Positions 1 to 6,121 of a stretch of 64,000 nucleotides of DNA are shown in pieces. Below the pieces are notes generated by a model, which made no database searches, was not told the DNA's origin, and saw only the letters and a list, made by a program, of their open reading frames with translations. This stretch comes from Candidatus Latescibacterota bacterium (lineage in GTDB: Bacteria > Latescibacterota > UBA2968 > UBA8231). The stretch is from contig JAJEIO010000029.1 of NCBI GenBank assembly GCA_022827835.1, positions 62,001-126,000 on the forward strand, read 5' to 3'. Numbering within the stretch: the first letter of the stretch is position 1; every line of letters begins with the position of its first letter. Position numbers and translations under genes: made by a program.

Positions 1-71
1 CGGATGTTCCAATTCTTGGCCGTAGCGGAAGCCTAGTCGTGGCTCTGCTATGTGTTGAAGTAACGAGTCTG

Positions 72-1766
72 TCATACCGCTTCTTCGTATTCGTCGTCTT
101 CATGGTCGAGAAGATCGTCAAAATCTGTTTCATCTAGGTCGCTGTCGAAATCGTCCAGAGCATCAGCCTCTGTTTCGTCTTCTACATTGTCTTCTTCGAC
201 TGTGGACACCGAGCCACTCTCAGTAATAGATAGAGGAGCCTCAAAGTCCATCGGAGAAGCGGCTATTGTCGCCACAGCGTCACCGCCAAGGGACAAGGAG
301 AGTTCCTCTTTGCCGTTCGCTAGGGTAGATACGAGAGCACGAAGCAGGTCGCGCCAACGGTCATTCCACCAATTCTTGCAGAAACTCTTTCGTAGCCGAT
401 CAGCGTGGGATTGGCTATCAAGCGGCGTCTTGCCATCCTTGGTGAAGACGACGTGAGTACGCAATAGAAGGTGCTGTGGATTATAGATATTCATCTTGCC
501 TGACACCGCAAAGTGCCAATAGACACCTCTTTTCTTGCTGTGGCCAACTAACCGGCGTCGGCGTCTATTGCCGTTCTCATCTTGAAAAGTGGCAATGTTC
601 CCTTCGATCAGATCAAGGGGGACGAACCACGCGCTTCCATGTGCAAACTCATAAAGCAATAGACCCTGACTCCGTGCGAACTGCTCCCATGCTTGGCGTA
701 GAAGTCTGGTTACTATGTTTCGAGCATCCCGCCGCGAGACTTGTGGCTTGTTGGTCTTCTGACCATCGAGGAATTGTACCAATGAAACAGGATAAGCGTC
801 CTCAAGTGGAATATCGGGAGTCTCCATTTGAAGCGCAGCCGCATCAGCAAAGCTGACGGCTAGCCGCATATAAGAGGCTGTGGGACTTTGAAATTCATTA
901 AATGCAAGCTCCATAGCCTCCTGTGACGCATTGAAACGAGAAAAATAGATATGAGATGGTAGGGAGCTGATTTGAAACCAATTAGAGAATACTGAATCCG
1001 GTGTGTCAGAGATAGAAGCACTTTGCCGCAGTTTAAACTTCTGCCAAGCGGCCAAGGCTTCACCAAAGTCGCTAGTCGATTGCGGAATCTGGCTGTCTTT
1101 GAGAGCCTTCAAAAGCTGGCTGAATCCGTCCGCCCAGTTATGAGAGAAGTCGATAGCGTTTAGACGGATCAACTGTTCGGGAAAGTCAGAGAACGGAAGA
1201 TCATCAAGGCGGATAGGTATGACGAATTGTTGCTTGTTGAGTTGCCTGCCTGTGTTCACAGCAAGAGCAATCTCGTCAAGGACGCCATCTTTCTGATAGG
1301 ACGCATGGGATAAAGCAACGATAACCACAGTAGCCTCTTCCTTGATCACCGTACCAATATCTCGCCAGAATGGCTCGCCACCCTTCAGATTGAGCACATC
1401 TGTCCATGCCTCATAGCCAGCAGCAGTCAATCGCGTACCAAGCCAAGAGGCAAATTCGTTGTCTTCGGGATTGGCGTGACTGATGAAGACAAGATGTCGT
1501 TCGGCTTCTTGGGGTCGGTGAGGTTTATAGGCATCCTCAATGCCGAGCCAGATGCTTGCGTCAACGCCTAGTACTTTCTCGAACTGTCGTGCCGTCTCCG
1601 GCTCAAGAGGAGCTTTTCCAGAGACGATTTCGCTAATCAGCTTGGGAGAGCACCCACAAAGCCGGGCAAACTCGGCTTGCGAGATACCTTGTACCTCGAG
1701 ACGCTCCTCCAAAACCCAACCCGGCGGGACAGCGTAGTCCGGCCGGTACTGATTGGTCGTCGCCAT
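72..1766 (-). CDS. HigA-type antitoxin fused to a TIR domain and a large C-terminal region
   Basis: Residues about 14-80 form a HigA/XRE helix-turn-helix, with the typical SQAEFARLCGCS recognition segment and an SIWLGIE end. A TIR domain follows at about 91-222: it opens with LVFISHANPED, and E165 in LDEIALA sits where TIR NAD-cleaving enzymes carry their catalytic glutamate. Residues about 230-500 form a domain I do not recognise. The last 55 residues are almost entirely Asp and Glu. The start is supported by a strong AGGAGAGAGG Shine-Dalgarno. The gene lies 14 bases downstream of a HigB toxin, the normal HigBA order. Ordinary HigA proteins are about 90-130 residues, so this 564-residue fusion is unusual. 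By inference the HTH represses the operon and neutralises HigB, while the TIR part may deplete NAD or signal when triggered. The domain calls are firm; the function is not known. Confidence 0.88.
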   Translation of the reverse strand: MATTNQYRPDYAVPPGWVLEERLEVQGISQAEFARLCGCSPKLISEIVSGKAPLEPETARQFEKVLGVDASIWLGIEDAYKPHRPQEAERHLVFISHANPEDNEFASWLGTRLTAAGYEAWTDVLNLKGGEPFWRDIGTVIKEEATVVIVALSHASYQKDGVLDEIALAVNTGRQLNKQQFVIPIRLDDLPFSDFPEQLIRLNAIDFSHNWADGFSQLLKALKDSQIPQSTSDFGEALAAWQKFKLRQSASISDTPDSVFSNWFQISSLPSHIYFSRFNASQEAMELAFNEFQSPTASYMRLAVSFADAAALQMETPDIPLEDAYPVSLVQFLDGQKTNKPQVSRRDARNIVTRLLRQAWEQFARSQGLLLYEFAHGSAWFVPLDLIEGNIATFQDENGNRRRRRLVGHSKKRGVYWHFAVSGKMNIYNPQHLLLRTHVVFTKDGKTPLDSQSHADRLRKSFCKNWWNDRWRDLLRALVSTLANGKEELSLSLGGDAVATIAASPMDFEAPLSITESGSVSTVEEDNVEDETEADALDDFDSDLDETDFDDLLDHEDDEYEEAV

Positions 1767-1780
1767 ACCTCTCTCCTAAG

Positions 1781-2116
1781 TCAGTGATAGTCAATCACAT
1801 CAACAATCGTGATTGCAGTTACCTTTTCCGTGTCAATCCCTCCGTCAGCTTTGCGTGGGAGCGGATCGTGATTAGCCCTGAATACCAACCTATAGGGATG
1901 GACGAGATCAACGGCATATTGCTCATTGCGATCACCTCGAAGCTGATGCCTCCGATCTGGTGGGGTCGTAGGCACCTGAGCTAACGTCGGGGCAGCCCTT
2001 AACACAGCGAGACGAATCTTGATCGTCCTTGCCATGCGGGGACCATACGCCCTCTCAAGTCCGCTAGCTGAGTTGAATTGTTTCTCGATTTTACGATTCC
2101 GAAAGGCGATATCCAA
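1781..2116 (-). CDS. higB: HigB-family (RelE/ParE fold) toxin
   Basis: This is a 111-residue protein of the RelE/ParE superfamily, HigB branch. Family features are the start DIAFRNRKIEKQF, the central YGPRMARTIKIRL helix, the basic PPDRRHQLRGDR strand and the YRLVFRAN strand. HigB toxins are ribosome-associated mRNA endonucleases that are inhibited by HigA. The most plausible start is a TTG at 2116, since no in-frame ATG lies nearby, so translation may be weak. It is the first gene of a two-gene unit, with the HigA-TIR fusion starting 14 bases downstream. Compared with common HigB proteins it carries an insertion near residues 85-100. Being paired with a TIR-bearing antitoxin is the unusual point. 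Confidence 0.85.
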   Translation of the reverse strand: MDIAFRNRKIEKQFNSASGLERAYGPRMARTIKIRLAVLRAAPTLAQVPTTPPDRRHQLRGDRNEQYAVDLVHPYRLVFRANHDPLPRKADGGIDTEKVTAITIVDVIDYH

Positions 2117-2175
2117 TGCTCTGTCTCAGCTTGACGAGTTATTATTATGTTATGGAATTAATCAGAGGAAGCAAA

Positions 2176-2430
2176 TCAACCATGAAGACGCCACAGCCTG
2201 ACTCGATCATCGCTGCAATGTATCAACCATTTTTCGATATTTGAAACCGCTGTTGAATCAACTGCCGACTCTTCGCCCTCAACTTCAAGCCAGAGTGCGA
2301 TTGCCTCTTCCATCCGTTCGAGCAACTGGTCTATTGACTTGCCTTGGGTATGACAGCCCGGAAGGCCGGGGACACTTCCAACGTAATAACCGTCTTCATC
2401 TTTCTCGATGACGATAGTGTATTCAGTCAT
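2176..2430 (-). CDS. HicB-like antitoxin
   Basis: An 84-residue protein with the HicB partial RNase H-like fold. The start TEYTIVIEKDEDGYYVGSVP and the GCHTQGKSIDQLLERMEEAI segment are diagnostic. The start at 2430 is chosen over a longer frame because a GGGAGAA ribosome site lies just upstream and the protein then begins at the family's usual first strand. HicB proteins neutralise the HicA mRNA interferase. No HicA gene is visible on either side, so this may be a solitary antitoxin or a regulatory relic. Its start overlaps the end of a broken XRE fragment. The C-terminal 25 residues (EKWLIHCSDDRVRLWRLHG) do not resemble a normal HicB tail and may be out-of-frame sequence. Confidence 0.75.
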   Translation of the reverse strand: MTEYTIVIEKDEDGYYVGSVPGLPGCHTQGKSIDQLLERMEEAIALWLEVEGEESAVDSTAVSNIEKWLIHCSDDRVRLWRLHG

Positions 2431-2626
2431 TGGATTCTCCCATAGTGCAGCATGAGTTGCCGATACCCAAGGCCCCGACGACTTCCTTGATTCGAGCGAG
2501 ACGGGCCGAAGCATAGTCCGTAGCCTCGTACCGCTGTATCTGTTGCTCTTTCAGTCCGAGGCGTTCAGCTAGCTCTTTTTGGCTCAGTCCTTGGGCGATT
2601 CGTGCTTTGATTTGAGCCAGATATTC
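2423..2626 (-). pseudogene. N-terminally truncated XRE-family HTH regulator fragment
   Basis: Reading the minus strand from 2626 gives EYLAQIKARIAQGLSQKELA, then ERLGLKEQQIQRYEATDYAS, then LARIKEVVGALGI, ending at a TGA at 2425-2423. This is the C-terminal HTH of a common XRE antitoxin family in which an N-terminal helical region of some 60 residues normally precedes EYLAQIKARIA. Here the codon just before the first Glu is the TGA stop of the PIN-domain gene, and no start codon is available. The N-terminal half is therefore missing. The end overlaps the HicB start by 8 bases. It reads as a remnant left when neighbouring toxin-antitoxin modules were joined. Confidence 0.7.
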
Positions 2627-3058
2627 TCAAAACGCCTCGGGAAGTACGGTAAAGCCTTCTCGATAGCCCACGTCACACAGGCGTTGATCGAACGACACAA
2701 AGCCCTGTCCTGTTGTGAGCCCTTGACACCACAGGATGGCGGCGGCCAGTTGCAACGCATCCGCTGCCCGCAACGGATGCACGGCCAGTAACCGCTCGGC
2801 CGTACTGCGCAACGCCTCACTCGGCTGCATCTCAGTCCAAGTTTGCATCAGGGTGTGCAATATGTGGCGAGCGGCGCGTTCGTCAGCAGGTGCCAAGCTA
2901 CCCTCTCGTACTTGGCGCATCAGGGCAGAAATACACTCAGTGCGCGTGCCCCACCAAACGACCATGGAAGGATCCTCGACGAGGATATCTTGTACCGTAG
3001 TCGAGTTAGGCTCCTGCACACACAGCGGTACCACAGCCGATGTATCCCAGAATTTCAC
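2627..3058 (-). CDS. vapC: VapC-like PIN-domain ribonuclease toxin
   Basis: A 143-residue PIN domain. The expected acidic residues are visible: D5 in FWDTSAVV, E41 in TECISAL, D100 in RAADALQLA and D124 in SFDQRL; these bind the metal in VapC toxins. A GTG at 3058 is taken as the start because it overlaps the antitoxin stop as GTGA; an upstream in-frame ATG would add 25 non-family residues. VapC proteins are Mg-dependent endoribonucleases that cleave tRNA or rRNA and are held inactive by their antitoxin. The stop codon directly abuts a broken XRE gene, which marks a recombination junction. Confidence 0.87.
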   Translation of the reverse strand: MKFWDTSAVVPLCVQEPNSTTVQDILVEDPSMVVWWGTRTECISALMRQVREGSLAPADERAARHILHTLMQTWTEMQPSEALRSTAERLLAVHPLRAADALQLAAAILWCQGLTTGQGFVSFDQRLCDVGYREGFTVLPEAF

Positions 3059-3345
3059 CAGCCTTCCTCCCGCTCGCGCAAGACTGCCGAACGCACGGTT
3101 GCCTGGGGGTCGGCAGGACGCGGCAGATTCCAAAAGTCCTCGGGTAAGGACTTCTCTCCGCGCTTGAGGAGACCCTTTTCTTCTAGATCTCTCAAGTGCT
3201 CAGGGAGGGGCACAGGACTGGCGAGGGGCAGCAAACGAGCAATGGGACGGCCATGCTCAGTGATCACCACCTCTTCACCGGCTTTGACTTGACGCAAGTA
3301 GGCGCTCAACGACATTTTGAGTTGTGATACCGTAGTAGTCTGCAT
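3055..3345 (-). CDS. vapB: Phd/YefM-type (VapB) antitoxin
   Basis: A 96-residue antitoxin. The N-terminal half (TVSQLKMSLSAYLRQVKAGEEVVITEHGRPIARL) is the Phd/YefM DNA-binding fold found in many VapB partners of PIN toxins; the Pro- and Glu-rich C-terminal half would wrap around the toxin. It is followed, with a GTGA overlap, by the PIN toxin. Antitoxins of this type normally repress their own promoter. The upstream 148 bases are AT-rich and are the likely operator and promoter region, though I see no clean palindrome there. Confidence 0.87.
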   Translation of the reverse strand: MQTTTVSQLKMSLSAYLRQVKAGEEVVITEHGRPIARLLPLASPVPLPEHLRDLEEKGLLKRGEKSLPEDFWNLPRPADPQATVRSAVLREREEGW

Positions 3346-3493
3346 GGAATAGCCTTTCTAGTTAATATATTCAGACTAATGTAGTCCATATCGTACTGTT
3401 GGGCAATTTCTCACGGTGTATCAACGACGAGTAAAAGATGTTGCTGGTGGCGAAAGACGCTGGCTCGATAGCTACCAAATCATCAAGACGCTG

Positions 3494-3892
3494 CTAAAAA
3501 ATTTCTGGAAGGGCCGCTCGCAGCCACGTTAAGACCTCCTCAGCCGCTTGCCGCGCTTCCTTGGCATCGTCTTCAGTAGGGGTAAACGCATCGCCTGGAT
3601 AGCGAATTTCTACGCCATAAGGCATCAGGAGGGAGAGTGCATCGCGGAGCTGTTCGGCATTGGCATGAATTGGAAGCACATATTGCAGTAACAGCAGCAG
3701 ATCGTGTGTAAAAGGATGGGGATGCCCGTTACCTACGAGGAATGCCTTGAGCATTTTCTCGGCGGCCTGCTGGCAGTGAAAACATACCGTATCTAACGGG
3801 ACCTGCTCGGCATTGAGGTTGTTGTCGGCATTGAGGAGATCGTTTTGGCCCTTAGCCAGCCACTGGCGGGCAAGTTCAGTCTCGGCGGACAT
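3494..3892 (-). CDS. HEPN-domain protein, toxin partner of MNT
   Basis: A 132-residue all-helical HEPN protein. The segment CFHCQQAAEKMLKAFL followed by HPFTHDLLLLL is the core of the COG2250-type HEPN family. The start at 3892 lies inside the 3' end of the nucleotidyltransferase gene (17-base overlap), which implies translational coupling. In HEPN/MNT modules the HEPN protein is usually an RNase toxin and the MNT protein blocks it, in characterised cases by adding AMP groups. I do not see a canonical RX4-6H ribonuclease motif here, so its catalytic activity is uncertain and it could instead serve as a scaffold for the transferase. Confidence 0.83.
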   Translation of the reverse strand: MSAETELARQWLAKGQNDLLNADNNLNAEQVPLDTVCFHCQQAAEKMLKAFLVGNGHPHPFTHDLLLLLQYVLPIHANAEQLRDALSLLMPYGVEIRYPGDAFTPTEDDAKEARQAAEEVLTWLRAALPEIF

Positions 3893-4202
3893 AGACGGTT
3901 TTGCCCTCGCGTAGCGCAGTGGAAACAAAAGAAAGAGGCGACTGTTGGCCTTTTTCTATTTCGTCCGGGGTATATACCAGCAAGTCCATGCCGAATGGGT
4001 ATGGGCGTAGCGATTTATAGAGGGCGCGGCTGCGCTTGAAGCGCGGCAGGTCGCTTGGGGCGATCACGAGTAAATCGACGTCGCTGTGCTCGGTAGCCTC
4101 GCCTCGGGCATAGGAGCCGAATAGAATGACCTGCTCGGCGTCTGCCTGGCGACCAATGCGTTCGGCGACGCGCCGTATCTCTTGCTCTCCGATTTTATTC
4201 AT
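3876..4202 (-). CDS. MNT-type minimal nucleotidyltransferase antitoxin
   Basis: A 108-residue DNA-polymerase-beta-like nucleotidyltransferase. G29-S30 begin the GSYARGEATEHSDVDLLV signature, and D41 and D43 are the metal-binding pair. The size is right for a minimal nucleotidyltransferase. It is the first gene of the pair with the HEPN protein and overlaps it by 17 bases. Characterised MNT antitoxins inactivate HEPN toxins by AMPylation of a tyrosine; by analogy this protein would guard the HEPN protein. It belongs to the toxin-antitoxin island filling the first 4.2 kb. Confidence 0.87.
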   Translation of the reverse strand: MNKIGEQEIRRVAERIGRQADAEQVILFGSYARGEATEHSDVDLLVIAPSDLPRFKRSRALYKSLRPYPFGMDLLVYTPDEIEKGQQSPLSFVSTALREGKTVYVRRD

Positions 4203-4355
4203 CGGAAACCTCTCAAGTCCTAAGTTTTTTAGAGGATAGCACGGCGACTAGGGGCCGTCAATCGCTTATATTAGGGGGTGTGAACAACTTTCCTGCATGT
4301 CGTGCAAAAGACGAGTTAGGCATCCCGTCTTTTGGTCCCGAGACTAACCATTAAC

Positions 4356-5309
4356 CTACACCGCTTGCCCCGTAGTAGAATTAACGCGGCGGAAAATATG
4401 GACGAGTCGGTTGCGCGTCTCTTGCGTCAGCGGCGGGCGGGCGAAAGATGCGAGGTTGGCGTCGAGGTGGTCGGCGTTGCCCGTGCCGGAGAGGACGACG
4501 TGGACGCCAGGCTCGTCGCGGCAGAAGCGATAGGCGGCGTCGGGTAGGGATGGGGCTTCGGACAGCAGGAAGTCGGGGAAGGCGTCGAGGCTTCGACCTG
4601 AGCTCAGCCGAAGGTCGGCGGGGTCGATTTGTCCCTTTTCGACGAGGGCGTCGGTGAATTCACGAAGGTTGTCGGGGTGGCTAAGCGCCTTGCGGACGGC
4701 GAACATGATTTGGATGCCGACGTTTTGCGCGATGGCTTGTGCGAAGACGTTGGCGCGGGCGGTCTGGTTGAGCAGATTGAAGCCGACCATCAGGACATCC
4801 CACAGATCGTCGGCAAGGGCCTGCTGGAGCATGGTGTGTTCGAAGTCTTCGTTGAACATTTCGCTGAGGCCGAGAAAGCGTATTTTGCCCTGCTGCTGCG
4901 CCTTTTGCAGCGCGGGATAGATGTCGTTGACGAGATAGGCGTAGTCTTGGGGCACGACGCCGTGAAGATTGTAGAGGTCGATGTAGTCAGTGCCTAGGTG
5001 CTTTAGGCTCTGGTCGAGGCTTGTTTGCAAGGTGTCAGGGGTGACCTGCTCGTTGCGGGTGGATTTTTTGGTGGAGAGGACGACAGCGGTGCGGTCGCGG
5101 CCCTGTAGGGCTTGGCCGATAATGGCTTCAGTGCCATAGCCCTCGGCCGTATCGATGAAGTTGACGCCGTGGTCTAAGGCACGGCGGACGAGGTCGGCAG
5201 ATTGGGCGTCAGTTAGGTCGGCGTTGCGCCCAAGTCGGCTGTGGCCGCCAGCGCCTAAGCCCATGCGTGAGACAGTTAGATTGGTGCGGCCTAAGATGGT
5301 AGTTTGCAT
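4356..5309 (-). CDS. Aldo/keto reductase
   Basis: A 317-residue (alpha/beta)8 NAD(P)H-dependent oxidoreductase of the AKR superfamily. The catalytic tetrad is recognisable: D53 and Y58 in NFIDTAEGYG, K81 or K82 in STKKSTR, and H116 in LYNLHG. The C-terminal VVLSGTGNADHL segment forms the cofactor-binding loops. The substrate cannot be deduced. It is divergent from the TesA-like esterase. A near-palindromic repeat related to one in that esterase is embedded in the frame at about residues 232-240 (LRLSSGRSL), a position where AKR proteins vary, so it may be a tolerated insertion. Confidence 0.92.
   Translation of the reverse strand: MQTTILGRTNLTVSRMGLGAGGHSRLGRNADLTDAQSADLVRRALDHGVNFIDTAEGYGTEAIIGQALQGRDRTAVVLSTKKSTRNEQVTPDTLQTSLDQSLKHLGTDYIDLYNLHGVVPQDYAYLVNDIYPALQKAQQQGKIRFLGLSEMFNEDFEHTMLQQALADDLWDVLMVGFNLLNQTARANVFAQAIAQNVGIQIMFAVRKALSHPDNLREFTDALVEKGQIDPADLRLSSGRSLDAFPDFLLSEAPSLPDAAYRFCRDEPGVHVVLSGTGNADHLDANLASFARPPLTQETRNRLVHIFRRVNSTTGQAV
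4589..4614. repeat. Palindromic repeat inside the aldo/keto reductase frame
   Basis: The 26 bases are close to a perfect palindrome built around TGAGCTCA with CTTCG arms. Read on the minus strand they share TTCGGCTGAGCTCA and TCGAAGCC with bases 5501-5527, inside the tesA-like gene. The core resembles the TTCGAC-n-GCTCAG type of small repeat often seen between genes in other bacteria. Confidence 0.55.
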
Positions 5310-5364
5310 GAAGGCTCCGGGGTGTAGTTTGGGGAAGATGTTAATATAGGAGCAGGCTCAGACC

Positions 5365-5392
5365 TTGACCACGACGGGGTCTTTGGTAGAAT
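5365..5392 (+). promoter_or_regulatory. Possible sigma70-type promoter for the tesA-like gene
   Basis: TTGACC at 5365-5370 and TAGAAT at 5387-5392 are separated by 16 bases. Transcription would start near 5399, only a few bases before the ATG at 5405. No Shine-Dalgarno is visible, so the message would be nearly leaderless. Confidence 0.35.
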
Positions 5393-5404
5393 TGACGTGA
5401 TTTT

Positions 5405-6121
5405 ATGAAACGAAAAGTGAAATACATCGCATTGGTCTTGGCATTACTCGGCGGCAGCGTCTATGCCGAAGAAGCGGACGACTCGACGACTCGACTGAGC
5501 GGTTCGGCTGAGCTCACCGTCGAAGCCTCGCCGAAGTCTGAACTCGCCGAAGTCTCCAGCCGCGTCATTCTCTTTTTTGGCGATAGCTTGACCGCTGGCT
5601 ATGGCCTCGATCGCGAACAGGCTTTCCCGGCTTTGGTGCAGGCGCGGATCGATTCGCTCGGCTGGAACTTTGAGGTCTTCAATGCTGGGCTTGGCGGCGA
5701 GACCTCAGCCGGGGGATTGCGCCGCATTGACTGGCTCTTGCGCCGCCCCATTGACGTCTTTGTCCTCGAATTGGGAGCCAACGACGGCCTGCGCGGCATA
5801 GATCCCAAAGACACTCACGCCAACCTGCAACAAATCGTCGAGCGGGTGAAAGCGAAGAACCCCGAAGTAGCCCTAGTCATCGCCGGGATGCAGATGCCGC
5901 CCAATATGGGCGCGGAATACACAGGGGCGTTTGCCGCGATCTTCCCGGCGTTGGCACAGAAAAACGACGCGGCCTTGATCCCCTTCTTGTTAGAAGGCGT
6001 GGGCGACCAACCCGCGCTGAACCTGCCCGACGGCAACCACCCCAACGTCGAAGGCCATCAGATCGTCGCCGAAACCGTGTGGGCGACGCTGGGGCCGGTG
6101 CTGGAGGAGTTGCGTCGCTAG
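5405..6121 (+). CDS. tesA: TesA-like SGNH/GDSL esterase, secreted
   Basis: A 238-residue protein. Residues 1-21 are a signal peptide (a hydrophobic run ending in SVYA). Residues 22-52 form a low-complexity linker that contains a palindromic repeat. The SGNH hydrolase domain follows, with S61 in FFGDSLTAGYG, the glycine block NAGLGGET, N126 in GANDGLR and the D209/H212 pair in DGNHPN. Family members (TesA, arylesterases) hydrolyse acyl esters or thioesters in the periplasm. Its stop overlaps the end of a YbbP-like permease gene on the other strand. In E. coli, tesA sits beside ybbA-ybbP, so the linkage is probably meaningful. The native substrate is unknown. Confidence 0.9.
   Translation: MKRKVKYIALVLALLGGSVYAEEADDSTTRLSGSAELTVEASPKSELAEVSSRVILFFGDSLTAGYGLDREQAFPALVQARIDSLGWNFEVFNAGLGGETSAGGLRRIDWLLRRPIDVFVLELGANDGLRGIDPKDTHANLQQIVERVKAKNPEVALVIAGMQMPPNMGAEYTGAFAAIFPALAQKNDAALIPFLLEGVGDQPALNLPDGNHPNVEGHQIVAETVWATLGPVLEELRR
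5501..5527. repeat. Second copy of the palindromic repeat, inside tesA
   Basis: These 27 bases match the repeat at 4589-4614 (opposite strand) at TTCGGCTGAGCTCA and TCGAAGCC, differing by a short indel in the centre. Here they encode about residues 33-41 (GSAELTVEA), in the linker between the signal peptide and the catalytic domain. Confidence 0.55.

Noticed and set aside
4332-4997. Plus-strand open frames of 69-122 codons opposite the aldo/keto reductase
   Set aside because: They are shadows in GC-rich sequence: Arg/Gly-rich or Val/Glu/Asp-rich, with no family features, while the minus strand encodes a complete AKR.
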